DNA from: UBA583 sp964429995 | Lineage (GTDB): Archaea > Nanobdellota > Nanobdellia > Woesearchaeales > UBA583 | Length of the DNA stretch: 64,000 nucleotides | Assembly: GCA_964429995.1 (NCBI GenBank) | Contig: CAYSDY010000001.1 | Coordinates: forward strand, 186,001-250,000 | Reading direction: 5' to 3' | Part shown: piece after piece, positions 26,443 to 36,700 of the stretch | Numbering within the stretch: the first letter of the stretch is position 1 | Layout of the letters: each line of letters opens with the position of its first letter | The notes under the pieces: model-generated | Told to the model about the DNA's origin: nothing | The model's input: only the letters and a program-made list of their open reading frames with translations | The model's database searches: none | Made by a program: the position numbers and the translations under genes

Positions 26443-27369
26443 ATGGAAGAATTTGACATGATAGTTATAGGTGGTGGATGTGCTGGATTTTCCGCCTCAA
26501 TGTATGCTGCAAGATTTAACCTTAAGACTCTTGTTATAGCAAAACAAAGAGGAGGCATGATAACAGAGACTGGTATTGTTGAGAATTATCCTGGATTTGA
26601 GGCAATAGAAGGCATTGAACTTGGAAAAAGGCTTGAAAAACATGCCCAAAGCAATGGTGTTGAAATATTTGATGATAATGTTTTGGAAATAAGACAGAAT
26701 GATGATATGACATACTATGTAAAAACTGAATTTTTTGAAAAAGAATTCATATCAAAAGCAATTATAATTGCTACAGGAAGCAAACACAGAAAACTTGGAA
26801 TTGGTGGAGAACAAGAATTTTTTGGGAAAGGTGTTAGTTATTGTGCAACTTGTGATGGAAATTTTTTTGCAGGTAAAACGGTAATTGTTGCTGGTGGTAG
26901 CGATTCTGCAATAAAAGAATCAATAATGCTTGCTCAAAAATCAACAAAAGTATATTTGATTGCAAGAGGAGATAAACTAAAAGGAGAATTCAAAAATGTT
27001 GAAAAAATAAAGAATTTTCAAAATATTGAAATAATTTTGAATACAAATGTTTTGGAAGTCTGTGGAGATAAGCGTGTTGAATCTGTAAAACTTGATAATC
27101 CTTTTAATGGATCTTATGAACTTAAAACTGATGCTATATTTGTATCAATTGGAATAATGCCAAATAATGAACTTGGAAATCTCTTAGAATTAGAATTAAG
27201 TAAAAATGGAGAAATTGTTGTTGATAAACATCAAATAACAAGTAGAAAAGGAGTCTTTGCCGCAGGAGATGTTGTTGATTTTTCATGGAAACAAGGAATT
27301 GTTGCATCTGCACAAGGAGCAATTGCAGCACATAGTGCTTTTGAATACATAACAAGTAATTTTAAATAA
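26443..27369 (+). CDS. trxB: Thioredoxin reductase-like flavoprotein
   Basis: The enzyme passes electrons through FAD to a redox-active disulfide and on to thioredoxin. The 308-residue product has an FAD-binding N-terminus (IVIGGGCAGFSASMYAARF), the active disulfide Cys134-Ala-Thr-Cys137-Asp, a second dinucleotide fold (VIVAGGSDSAIKES) and the C-terminal FAD motif (GVFAAGDVVDF). The HRR motif that selects NADPH is replaced by IARGDKLKG, so the electron donor may not be NADPH. A TATA-like ATTAATAATA lies 28 bp upstream. Confidence 0.9.
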   Translation: MEEFDMIVIGGGCAGFSASMYAARFNLKTLVIAKQRGGMITETGIVENYPGFEAIEGIELGKRLEKHAQSNGVEIFDDNVLEIRQNDDMTYYVKTEFFEKEFISKAIIIATGSKHRKLGIGGEQEFFGKGVSYCATCDGNFFAGKTVIVAGGSDSAIKESIMLAQKSTKVYLIARGDKLKGEFKNVEKIKNFQNIEIILNTNVLEVCGDKRVESVKLDNPFNGSYELKTDAIFVSIGIMPNNELGNLLELELSKNGEIVVDKHQITSRKGVFAAGDVVDFSWKQGIVASAQGAIAAHSAFEYITSNFK

Positions 27370-27420
27370 ATTTTTGTTTTTTATAATTAACTTTATATTG
27401 TATGTAATCATATTTTTTTT

Positions 27421-29271
27421 ATGAGTATAGAAATTCTTGATAATGAAATAGTAAATCAAATTGCAGCAGGAGAAGTTATAGAAAATCCAGCAGGAGCAAT
27501 AAAAGAGCTTATTGAAAATTCTATAGATGCAGAATCTTCAAACATTCAGATTATTTTAGAAGATTATGGACTTAAAAAAATTATTGTTTCTGATGATGGA
27601 AAAGGAATTGAAAAAGATGATTTAAAAAAAGCTCCATTACGACATGCAACATCAAAGATCAAAAACTTTAATGATCTTTATTCAATAAAAACCATGGGAT
27701 TTAGAGGAGAAGCATTAGCAAGTATTTTTGCAATATCTGATGCTAAAATAATATCAAGAACAAGCAAGGACAACAATGCTTATATGATAGAATCTTCTAA
27801 CCCTTTAAAGATAAGTGAAACTGCTGGAAATATAGGTACAAGCGTTATAATAGATAATATTTTTTGCAATGTTCCTGCCAGAAAAAAATATTTAAAATCA
27901 ATGCAAAGTGAACTTAAAGATGTAATAGATGTTGTTACAAGATATTGCATAGCATATAATGAAATAAGTTTTGTGTTAAAACATAACGACAAAATTCTTA
28001 TCCATAAACCTGCAATGAAAGATATGTTAAAATCAATATCCTATATGACTGATAAAAATGTAGGAGATAACCTTATTAAGATATCTGATAAAATAAATGG
28101 AATAAACATAAATGCTTACATAATAAAACCTCAGATGTTAACTTTTTCATATTCTAAACATCAGTTTTTTTTTGTAAATAGACGTTTTATAAAATCAAAA
28201 ATTCTAAAAGATGCTGTTTATTCAGGATATGGTACAAATCTTATGGAAGCAAGACATCCTTGTTTTTTCTTTTTTATAGATATAGATACCGAAATAATAG
28301 ATGTTAATGTGCATCCTACCAAAATTGAAATAAAATTTGAAAATGAACTTGAAATATTTAATGCCATAAAAAAGATTGTCTCAGATGCTTTTTCAAATGA
28401 GCTTCTTTTTAAAGATGTTGTAAAAAATGATGAAAAACTATCCTCTTTTGTTACAATAAGCGAACAAATTAAAAACAATAGTTCAGATAATCATAAAAAA
28501 AAATATTTTCAAAATAATATTCAAAAGGAACTTTATGATAGAATTAAAACATTTGATTTAGAAAGTGATGACAATATAAGTAATACTCAAAATGAAGAAG
28601 ATAATTTAGATGAATTAAAAATTAAAATATATGATAAAAATGATTCTTATCAAATTTATAATAACAATGAAACAAAATTATCTAATTTTTTAGATGAATA
28701 TAGAGTAATTGGACAGTTGAATAAAACATACATCCTTGTTGAAACATTAAATGAACTTTTAGTAATAGATCAACATGCAGCAGAAGAAAAATTTAATTAT
28801 GAAACACTAATAAAACAATTTGAAGGCAATGGTAAGGCTCAGCATTTACTAAAACCTCAAATGATAAATCTTGATATTTCAGACATGCAAATAGTAAACG
28901 AACATGAAAATATGATAAAAAAATTAGGTTTTGAATTTGAGGTTTTTGGGAAAAATGATTTGATAATTAGGAAAATCCCTATAGATGTAAGAGGCAAGGA
29001 AATGCCTTTAGATATCTTCTATGATATAATTGCAAGCATAAGAACCGATAAAAAGAGTGATTTTATTGAAAAAGATGTAATATCAAAAATTGCATCAATG
29101 TCATGCAAAAGATCGATTAAAGCAGGACATGAAATGACAATTTTTGAGATGAAAACACTTATTGAAAGACTTAAAACATTGAATGAACCATTTAATTGTC
29201 CACATGGAAGACCTGTAATATTAAGGTATAGTTTGGCATTTTTTGAAAAGGAATTTAAAAGAATCGTTTGA
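27421..29271 (+). CDS. mutL: DNA mismatch repair protein MutL with endonuclease motif
   Basis: MutL couples mismatch recognition to strand removal. The 616-residue product has the GHKL ATPase motifs (ELIENSIDAESSNIQI, DDGKGI, RHATSKI, GFRGEALASI), a linker of low complexity (about 340-430), and a C-terminal domain with the endonuclease metal motif DQHA-x2-E-x4-E, plus SCKRSIKAGHEM and the final CPHGRP motif. All endonuclease motifs are present, so it is predicted to nick DNA itself. MutL is patchy in archaea and is usually considered acquired from bacteria. MutS is not in this window. Confidence 0.95.
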   Translation: MSIEILDNEIVNQIAAGEVIENPAGAIKELIENSIDAESSNIQIILEDYGLKKIIVSDDGKGIEKDDLKKAPLRHATSKIKNFNDLYSIKTMGFRGEALASIFAISDAKIISRTSKDNNAYMIESSNPLKISETAGNIGTSVIIDNIFCNVPARKKYLKSMQSELKDVIDVVTRYCIAYNEISFVLKHNDKILIHKPAMKDMLKSISYMTDKNVGDNLIKISDKINGININAYIIKPQMLTFSYSKHQFFFVNRRFIKSKILKDAVYSGYGTNLMEARHPCFFFFIDIDTEIIDVNVHPTKIEIKFENELEIFNAIKKIVSDAFSNELLFKDVVKNDEKLSSFVTISEQIKNNSSDNHKKKYFQNNIQKELYDRIKTFDLESDDNISNTQNEEDNLDELKIKIYDKNDSYQIYNNNETKLSNFLDEYRVIGQLNKTYILVETLNELLVIDQHAAEEKFNYETLIKQFEGNGKAQHLLKPQMINLDISDMQIVNEHENMIKKLGFEFEVFGKNDLIIRKIPIDVRGKEMPLDIFYDIIASIRTDKKSDFIEKDVISKIASMSCKRSIKAGHEMTIFEMKTLIERLKTLNEPFNCPHGRPVILRYSLAFFEKEFKRIV

Positions 29272-29276
29272 TTAAT

Positions 29277-29699
29277 TCAATCAACATTTTCGTGTATTAT
29301 GCTCGGACAACTTTTAGTAACTCCCTCTATTGAATTTATTTTTTCTGAAATAATGTTTAGTTCTAATATGTTTTTAATCCATACTTCAAACATTATCATA
29401 TGATCTCCTGAACATGTTTGAATATTTTTTATATTATCTATCTTCTTTAATGAATTTATTACCTTTAAATACTTTTCAGGAACAGTATCAACCCCCATAA
29501 TTATTTTATTAGAATAGCCCATCTTTTTGTAATTTATAATTGTCTTGTAACCTAATATGATTTTTTCTTTTTCAAGTTTTTTGATTCTTTTTCTTACCGC
29601 TGGTTCGCTTATTCCTAACAAAAATCCCATTTTCTTTAATGGAATCTTTGCATTATTTTCCAAATTTTCAATTATTAAAACATCTTTTACATCCATCAT
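29277..29699 (-). CDS. Lrp/AsnC-family transcriptional regulator
   Basis: The 140-residue product has an N-terminal helix-turn-helix (KIPLKKMGFLLGISEPAVRK, then RIKKLEKEKIILGYKTII) and a C-terminal RAM/AsnC ligand-binding domain (VDTVPEKYLKVINSLKKI, then QTCSGDHMIMFEVWIKN). Such proteins usually form octamers and sense amino acids. It is divergent from the peroxiredoxin gene with a 91-base shared promoter region, so it may regulate that gene, itself, or both. A start one codon later is equally possible. Confidence 0.88.
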   Translation of the reverse strand: MMDVKDVLIIENLENNAKIPLKKMGFLLGISEPAVRKRIKKLEKEKIILGYKTIINYKKMGYSNKIIMGVDTVPEKYLKVINSLKKIDNIKNIQTCSGDHMIMFEVWIKNILELNIISEKINSIEGVTKSCPSIIHENVD

Positions 29700-29757
29700 T
29701 ACTATATTATATATTTTGCTATTTAAAAACTTTTTTGGTTATTTTTTTTAACCAAAT

Positions 29758-29767
29758 CTTTATAAAA
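29758..29767 (+). promoter_or_regulatory. TATA box of the peroxiredoxin gene
   Basis: CTTTATAAAA is centred 28 bp before the peroxiredoxin ATG at 29791; it is a strong match to an archaeal TATA box at leaderless spacing. Confidence 0.55.
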
Positions 29768-29790
29768 TTAAAACCTATAATATTAATATC

Positions 29791-30489
29791 ATGGAAAATA
29801 ATAATAATAATAATGCAGATAATTCAAATGGTGTTGAAAATACTTTTAATATGCCAAGACTTGGAGAAAAAGCACCATATTTTGAAGCAAACACTACGCA
29901 TGGACCCAAAAAAATAACAGATTATAAAGGAAAATGGCTTATTCTTTTCTCTCATCCTGCAGATTTTACGCCAGTATGTACTACAGAATTTATAGCATTT
30001 CAAAAAATAAAACCAGAACTAGACAAAAGAAATGTAGAATTATTAGGTTTAAGTATAGACAGTATTTATTCACACATTGCTTGGGTTAATAGGATTCATG
30101 AAAAGTTTGGTGTTAAAATAGAGTTTCCAATAATTGATGATATTAGTATGAATATAGCAAAAAAATATGGAATGATTCATCCTAATCAGTCAAGCACCTC
30201 AGCATCAAGATGCGTTTTTGTAATAGATCCAAAACTAATTGTAAGAGCAATGATTTATTACCCATTATCTACCGGAAGAAATATGAATGAAATTTTAAGG
30301 CTAATAGATGCACTGCAGACAACTGATGAACACAGTGTAGCAACACCTGCTAATTGGAAACCTTTTGATGATGTAATCATATTTCCTGCAAATACCTCTG
30401 TTATTGCAGAAAAAAGAATTAATGATGAAAAATTAAAATGTAAAGATTGGTTTTTTTGTACAAAAAATATCAAAACTAAAAAAGATTGA
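29791..30489 (+). CDS. Peroxiredoxin (Prx6-like archaeal type)
   Basis: The enzyme reduces peroxides through a peroxidatic cysteine. The 232-residue product has the active-site motif PADFTPVCTTEF with Cys63, the Arg needed for catalysis in the RCVFVIDPK region, and a C-terminal extension with Cys217 and Cys223 (CKDWFFC), like archaeal Prx6-type enzymes in which these act in resolution. The first 20 residues are an Asn-rich extension. The thioredoxin reductase at 26443 could supply reducing power. Confidence 0.92.
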   Translation: MENNNNNNADNSNGVENTFNMPRLGEKAPYFEANTTHGPKKITDYKGKWLILFSHPADFTPVCTTEFIAFQKIKPELDKRNVELLGLSIDSIYSHIAWVNRIHEKFGVKIEFPIIDDISMNIAKKYGMIHPNQSSTSASRCVFVIDPKLIVRAMIYYPLSTGRNMNEILRLIDALQTTDEHSVATPANWKPFDDVIIFPANTSVIAEKRINDEKLKCKDWFFCTKNIKTKKD

Positions 30490-30536
30490 TAAGTTAAATT
30501 TGAAAATATATTTAATTTATTTTTTAAATATTCTTC

Positions 30537-33269
30537 TTACTGATTATATCCAAGCTGACTTATAAGTGTTGTTACATAAACCCTTGGATGCCCTTTTTGT
30601 AATAGTATATTTTGTATCTCATAAAATGAGAGCCCTTTTTCCTGAAGATCTGATATCAACTTGATTAATTGATTTTCATAACTTGACATGTTGTATACTA
30701 AACTTGATATATCACTCTGTTTTTCAAGTTGACCGAATACCTGTACTTTTAAATCCTTAACTGTTTTGCAAAGTTCTGTATAATGAGGAAGAATTGTGTT
30801 TTTTATATTGTAAAATTCATCTCTTATTGTCTGTATCTCATTTTTCTTAAAATCAAGCTTTGCTTCATGTTTTTTTAATTCATCAACCTGAGATGTCAAA
30901 ACCTGATTAACTTCTTTTATAAGGTCTTCTACTTCTTCAACTATTATACTTTTAAGAGAACTAAACTTTCCATCATAGTCTAAAAATCTTTTATTAAAAT
31001 GCTTTTCAAGGTTAATTAATCTTTCTTCAACCTTTTGATGCATACTTTCTGATTGATGTTTAGCTTCTGCTTGAAAATGATTTTGAAGATCATCTAAAAT
31101 GTCTATTTTCTTATCTATTTCTCCTTCTTTAGATATCAATTTATCTTCAAATATTTTCATAAATTCTAACTCTGCATCAACTTTTTCTTTTACAACTGAT
31201 ATGTTTTTGTCTATGAATTTTACTTCTATCTCATGAATCCTTCTGTTAAATAAATCTTCAAGATTTTTTACTTTTTCCTGAAACTTTATTTTAAAAGAAT
31301 TTTCATTCTGTGAAAACATTTCCTGCTGACTTGTTAATTGATTAAATATTTGTCCTTTTAATCCGTCAGAGTATTGTGTCAGGTCTGTTTTTTTTGCTTC
31401 TAATATGGTATTTAAGTTATCCAAAAACTTATTTTTCTCATTTTCAAAATTATCGTGAGCTGATTTTAAGGTTTTTAACTCAGAATCTAATTTTTGTATG
31501 TATTCTTTTGTTAGTGCTGATACCTGCTGTTTGTATTGATTTAATTCTATTACCAGTGCTTCTTTTTCGTTTAGAAGTTTTTTTATTGTGTTTTCAAAAT
31601 CTAATTCTTTTGATTTTATAAATTTTTCAAATGATGATTTTTCAAGCTTGAAATCTTTTTCAAGTTGTTCGTTTAGCTTTAAGAATTTTCCCTGTATGTT
31701 AAGATCTATTTCATTGAATGTATCATTAGATTTTTTTTCAATAGATAGTAAAAAATTTGATATCTTTACAAGCTCTTGAGACATCCTATCCTTTATTTCC
31801 TGTTCAAAACCTGCTTTTATAGATTGAAGTAGAACGTTTATATCCTTTTTGTGCTCTACAAATTTTAATTTGTTTTCCTCTGTAAGATTGTTAAAATTTT
31901 CTATGAGTTCATTGGTTTTTTGTACTATAAACTCTCTTTCAATTTCTTTTTCGTTTATCAAATCTTTTAGCTTTAATGTGTATTCATTCTTAAAATCTTG
32001 ATTATTTTTCTTAATTTCACCTATCTGAGTATTTGATATGTCCAAAATCTGTTTTTCAAGTTTCTTGTTACCTGTAACAAGTTCGCTAAATTCTTTTTTT
32101 ATTTCAGATGAAAAATTTGACTTTAAATCAGAAAACTGTTTTTGTATATTGTTGTAATCTGATTTGTATATACTTTCAAGTTTTTTGATTTCTAAAATAT
32201 ATTTATGCTCAAGTTCTTTTATATCTTTTGAAATTTCTTGCTGATTCTTGGATAAATATTTTGATAACTCTTCTTCTGTTTTCTTTTTTATTCTATTTAA
32301 GGTTTCGCTATCAATCTTGTCAAGATTCTGCTTGGTTGCAACTAATTCATTTCTTAACTTTAAAAGTTCATCTTCTGTTTTTTTGGTAAGTGTTTTTAGT
32401 GTTTCCTTTTCTAGTTTATCAAGACCCTGTTTGGTTATACTTAATTCATCTTTTAACTTTAAAAGTTCATCTTCTGCTTTTTTCTTTAAATTTTTTAGTG
32501 TTTCTTTTTCTAGCTTGTCAAGACTCTGTTTGGTTGCACTTAATTCATTTTTAAGTTCTAAAAGTTGCTTTGTATCTGCTTGTTTTGAATCTTTTCTTAA
32601 TTGTTTAAATTCATCTTCTAAATTGTATATTTTTTGTGTGTAAGAATCAATTTTTTGATAAACTTCACTATTTTTTATGTTTTCTTTTTCAAGTAATTTT
32701 GAATTGCCCTCTTTTATTAGCTGTCTTATCTCTGATAATTGCTCTGGAGTTAAAATCTCTTTTTTAGATGCTCTTATACTTTTTAAGTCTTCACTTAATT
32801 TTTGAGTAAAATTTTTTGATTCTACCATCTTTGATTCAAGATAAGACATCTGTTTTGTAAAATCTTTTTTGTTCTGACTTAAATGATAATCTGTTTCAGA
32901 TTTTATTTTATTTGTTTCCTTATTTACGAGTTCTTCTATATCGCTATAAACGTATTTTCTTATACTTGATATATTGTATTTGTCAAGTAATGGTTCTATT
33001 TCTTTTAATACAAGTTCTTTTATTTTTTTTTTCTCATCAATTGATGCTAATGGGTCAGAAATTTTTTCAACTCTTTGTTTTATACTTAAAATGCTCTCTT
33101 GTAATGCATTTTTAGAATCATTTATTCTTCCTATCTGAGTTTTAAGATCTTCAATTAATGTCATACTGCTCTTTAATAAAACATCATCCTCTTTTTTCAT
33201 GCTTTCATTTGTTTTTTCAGCATCTTTTTTAGGAGTTTTATCTGCTTTTGAAACACTTTTTTTATTCAT
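30537..33269 (-). CDS. Large coiled-coil protein with 33-residue tandem repeats
   Basis: This 910-residue protein is nearly all coiled coil after a basic, Lys-rich start. Residues 239-271, 272-304 and 305-337 are three consecutive 33-residue repeats (each near ELxxTKQxLDKLEKETLK), encoded by 99-bp DNA repeats at 32259-32555. There is no signal peptide or membrane helix. The last 40 residues (FYEIQNILLQKGHPRVYVTT, then LISQLGY) read as a small helical domain. SMC-like hinge or ATPase motifs are absent, so it is a structural or scaffold protein rather than an SMC protein. Function unknown. Confidence 0.8.
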   Translation of the reverse strand: MNKKSVSKADKTPKKDAEKTNESMKKEDDVLLKSSMTLIEDLKTQIGRINDSKNALQESILSIKQRVEKISDPLASIDEKKKIKELVLKEIEPLLDKYNISSIRKYVYSDIEELVNKETNKIKSETDYHLSQNKKDFTKQMSYLESKMVESKNFTQKLSEDLKSIRASKKEILTPEQLSEIRQLIKEGNSKLLEKENIKNSEVYQKIDSYTQKIYNLEDEFKQLRKDSKQADTKQLLELKNELSATKQSLDKLEKETLKNLKKKAEDELLKLKDELSITKQGLDKLEKETLKTLTKKTEDELLKLRNELVATKQNLDKIDSETLNRIKKKTEEELSKYLSKNQQEISKDIKELEHKYILEIKKLESIYKSDYNNIQKQFSDLKSNFSSEIKKEFSELVTGNKKLEKQILDISNTQIGEIKKNNQDFKNEYTLKLKDLINEKEIEREFIVQKTNELIENFNNLTEENKLKFVEHKKDINVLLQSIKAGFEQEIKDRMSQELVKISNFLLSIEKKSNDTFNEIDLNIQGKFLKLNEQLEKDFKLEKSSFEKFIKSKELDFENTIKKLLNEKEALVIELNQYKQQVSALTKEYIQKLDSELKTLKSAHDNFENEKNKFLDNLNTILEAKKTDLTQYSDGLKGQIFNQLTSQQEMFSQNENSFKIKFQEKVKNLEDLFNRRIHEIEVKFIDKNISVVKEKVDAELEFMKIFEDKLISKEGEIDKKIDILDDLQNHFQAEAKHQSESMHQKVEERLINLEKHFNKRFLDYDGKFSSLKSIIVEEVEDLIKEVNQVLTSQVDELKKHEAKLDFKKNEIQTIRDEFYNIKNTILPHYTELCKTVKDLKVQVFGQLEKQSDISSLVYNMSSYENQLIKLISDLQEKGLSFYEIQNILLQKGHPRVYVTTLISQLGYNQ
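32259..32555 (-). repeat. Three 99-bp tandem repeats inside the coiled-coil gene
   Basis: The three units encode residues 239-271, 272-304 and 305-337 of the coiled-coil protein. The first two differ at only a few residues; the third is more diverged, which suggests the first two arose most recently. Confidence 0.8.
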
Positions 33270-33279
33270 ACTATTTTTA

Positions 33280-33555
33280 GTACCATATTATAATATATGC
33301 ATTATTAATTATTTTTAAATAGTTAAATGTTTTAAGTATTGAATAATAGTGTTTAAATTTGGTTTTATAATGTTGAAAAAGGTTGATGGATTCAAAGGAA
33401 ATGATGTTGAATACAAAATTAAGAAAATAATTATAATTTAAAACTTTAAGAACATCTTTATATTTTTTATTTTTATAATGCCAAAATTCTTCTGGACAAT
33501 CTGTTTTGTCTAAATGAAATATTAATTTTTCTAAATATATGATTATCGAAAATAT
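33280..33555 (-). pseudogene. Possible gene remnant: 92-codon open frame without start codon
   Basis: The gap between the coiled-coil gene and tRNA-Leu holds a minus-strand frame open for 92 codons and ending in TAA, but with no ATG, GTG or TTG in frame. Its translation (for example DKTDCPEEFWHYKNKKYKDV) has protein-like composition. In DNA this AT-rich a stop-free run of that length is improbable by chance. It may be the end of a gene cut off at the tRNA, or use an unusual start. Alternatively it is chance. Confidence 0.35.
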
Positions 33556-33574
33556 TTAAATCAAAAAAACGATA

Positions 33575-33657
33575 TGAGAGGGAAGGGATTCGAACCCTCG
33601 AACCTTACGGACTGGAGCCTAAATCCAGCACCTTTGACCGGACTTGGTAACCCTCTC
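33575..33657 (-). tRNA. tRNA-Leu (anticodon UAG)
   Basis: Read on the minus strand, the acceptor stem is GAGAGGG paired with CCCTCTC, the anticodon stem is CTGGA/TCCAG around the loop TTTAGGC (anticodon TAG), and the T arm is GAGGG-TTCGAAT-CCCTT. The D arm (ACC/GGT) and an enlarged variable region fit a class II leucine tRNA, and the discriminator is A. CCA is not encoded. It reads CUA and, by wobble, other CUN codons. Confidence 0.95.
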
Positions 33658-33709
33658 TTGTTAGAATTACCTGATAAATTTGTTAAGATGTTTCTATTTA
33701 AAAGGCTTT

Positions 33710-36700
33710 CTAATTTATATTGAAATCTTCTGAGTCACATTCTTCTGTAAAATGTATGTAAAATGGAATATTTTCCTCTTTTGTTGTGGTTTTATCACCA
33801 TCTTTTAAATCTATCTTGTAAAACAATGTTGCAGATTGCTTACCAATCATCTTACTTATATCATCATCAGTTATATCCAATGTTATTTTGTCTATTATTT
33901 GTTGATTATTTCCATCATAAATCTGTTTGCTTATTGTTTGCTGTTTAAATATTTCTGTTGAATATTGTTTTAATTTTATATTTAATATAAGATTACTTGA
34001 ACCTTCTAATTCGGCTGAAGAGTATAATATTGAGCCTATATTAAATGTTTTTTTGTTTTTACTTATACAGATTGCTGAGGAGTCTTTTGGATATAAAAAG
34101 TCAAATGTTTGTTTTTTTACATCTGTTTTGGCACTCACTGTAAAGGTTGTTTTAAATGTATCTTTGGATTTGAGGTTTTTGCTTGTTTGAATATTTTCGC
34201 CAAAAGGATCGTAATTCTCAAAATCTTCTGATAATAATGCTGTTGTTCCTTTTCCTTCTGGTAGAAGTCTTACTATAAGTTCACATGTTCCTTCTTGTAA
34301 ACCAGCAAAGCTTTCAGACCCAGAATCAACTTCATAATCTTGTTTTGAAAATGAAAGTATTTCTTCTTTATCTTCTTTTTTATATACTATTGATATTGCA
34401 AGATTTGTTGGCTTTGATTTTAGCTTTATCTCAAAAGATTTATCTTTTAATTCAGAATCATCCTGTTTGATGATTATATCAAAAACATTATCCCCTTCAG
34501 ATATCTTTCCTACTTCTTTGTATAAAACTGTTTGTTCATTACTTAAACCTTGTATTTGGAACAAATCCCCTAAATCTGTTTTTGTATCTATTGATATATG
34601 TTCTTGTGTCTCTTTATCATTTGAATAAAAACTTATTTTTATGTTGTTAGCTGTTTTTAATTCTTCTATTATTTCTTGTGTAAATTTTAAACTGTATGTT
34701 GAGTATTGTGTGTTTTCTGCTTTTCCAATGTCAGGAATTTCAAATAATTTTACAACTGTGTTTATGTATGAATCAGACACGCTTATACTTTTTGATTCTT
34801 TTTTTATTGATTTTGAATCCTTAAGTCCCTTACATATTGCCATGTATGCAAGATCTGCTGATGATGAATATTCTTTTATTGCTGTTCCTGAAACGAACAT
34901 GCTAATTGTATTTCCCTTGTAAAATACTTTGTTTTTTTGAGGAATAATGTAACTTTTTGTGCTGTCTATAGAATAAATTCCATCTGCCTGTTCATCAAAT
35001 AAAACATCACATTTTATGCCTGCACCTTCACCTAAAACACCTGCTGAAAAATAACAACTTGCAAGCATGAATTCTCCTTTGTGTGTTATTGGTTCTTCAT
35101 ATACCTTAGTTATTTCTTCTCCTTTGATTGCGTATTTATGTATTATTCTTACAACATTATATCTAAATTTTGCATTGGTATCATGTATTACAATAAGATC
35201 CTGCTTTGAACCATCTTTTGCTATGTACTGTTTGCCTATCTTAAATGAGGATCCTATCTCTTTGTAGTTATATATTCCTGATGGACAATGTTCTCCACCT
35301 TTTGCTGTTGAATCACAGATTAGTTCTATCTCTGAACTTATTCTTTGACCACCAGAAACTCCAGCATATGTTAGCCTGTACATAATCGATGCTTCTCCTG
35401 TTAAAGGGTTGTATCCTTCATAACGTGAAATTGGCATCATAGGACCAAATATAGGTTCTACTTCGTTTTCATTTATGCTTGATAAAATATTTTCTGTAAA
35501 TATACTCCAATCACCACTTATTGCCCCAAGACATGCCTTGTTTACAATTTGCTGTGTTCCTAGCCCTGATTGTGAATAAAATGTTCCTTTATATCTCTCG
35601 TTTAGTATTCTATCACCATCTGATGCACCTTTTAATGCATCCATAAAGCCAACTTCATGTGGATCGTTGTCATCTGTTCCTGTCCTATCGTTTGTTTTTT
35701 GACCTAGTGTTTTAAACATTATGTTTGTTGCAATATCACATACGGCAACTCCTATAAGCCTTTCACAATATGATCCTTCAACATTACCTATCTTTGCCTC
35801 AAGCAAACATTGTCTTATTGATTTTTGTATTTTTAAATAATTTTTAAGATGTGAATATGTATCTGTTATACAACCACATCTTATTGATTCTATTATGTTA
35901 TCAGCAGGATCCCACCCAGGATTTCCACTAGGATCTGAGCCAAAAAAATTACATCTTGTTTCATCAAAATGTGGTGGTCCTTCATGGAAACATACATTTG
36001 AAATTCCCTGTATATTAACCCCACCTAATACACAGTTTTCTCCTGTTTCCTTGTTACAGGTTTTACCCTCTTTATCTACCCAATTAGCCTCAACACATTG
36101 TGCTTTTAGATATCTTTTGCTTTCTTTATCTATACTTTGCCAAGAACCTAGTATGCTTGGATCTTCTTGGTATGTTTCAACATGTGCATTGATTAAAACA
36201 CCTGGTTTGCCATTTACGTAACAATCTGTTTTTGCATCATACTTTGGATTGATTACTTTAAAATCTGTTATTTTTGCAAGAATCTTATCTTCCTCGTCAT
36301 CAGAAATAAATTCTGTCTTAGAATCATATAAAAGCTGTGTCTGACTTAAAGTATAGGGATTGTTTGAATTTGTATCAAAATTAAAGAACTTTCCTTCCTC
36401 TGTCTGTGAGCATTCTGATGGTGATGCTGTACATGCAACTCTATCACATATCATGAAAAGTTTTTTCTTAGCTTGGTTTAATTCATCTGACCCTTCCTCA
36501 TACATTGCTTTTTGCATTCCATACCAGAATTTTGCACCTGTACATGCAAGTACCCCAACAATTGATGCATCTGCTGTAAATCCTGCCATTTTTTCTGTAA
36601 ATTCTATTGAATTGTTAAGAAAACCAACCCAATCATCTATTAATTCAGGAGTAAGCCATTTGCTGTGGTCTAATGGTTTTTCAACGTTTACAGATGTTTG

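Noticed and set aside
32248..32643. 131-codon plus-strand frame with Phe/Ser repeats
   Set aside because: It is the mirror image of the 33-residue coiled-coil repeats on the minus strand.
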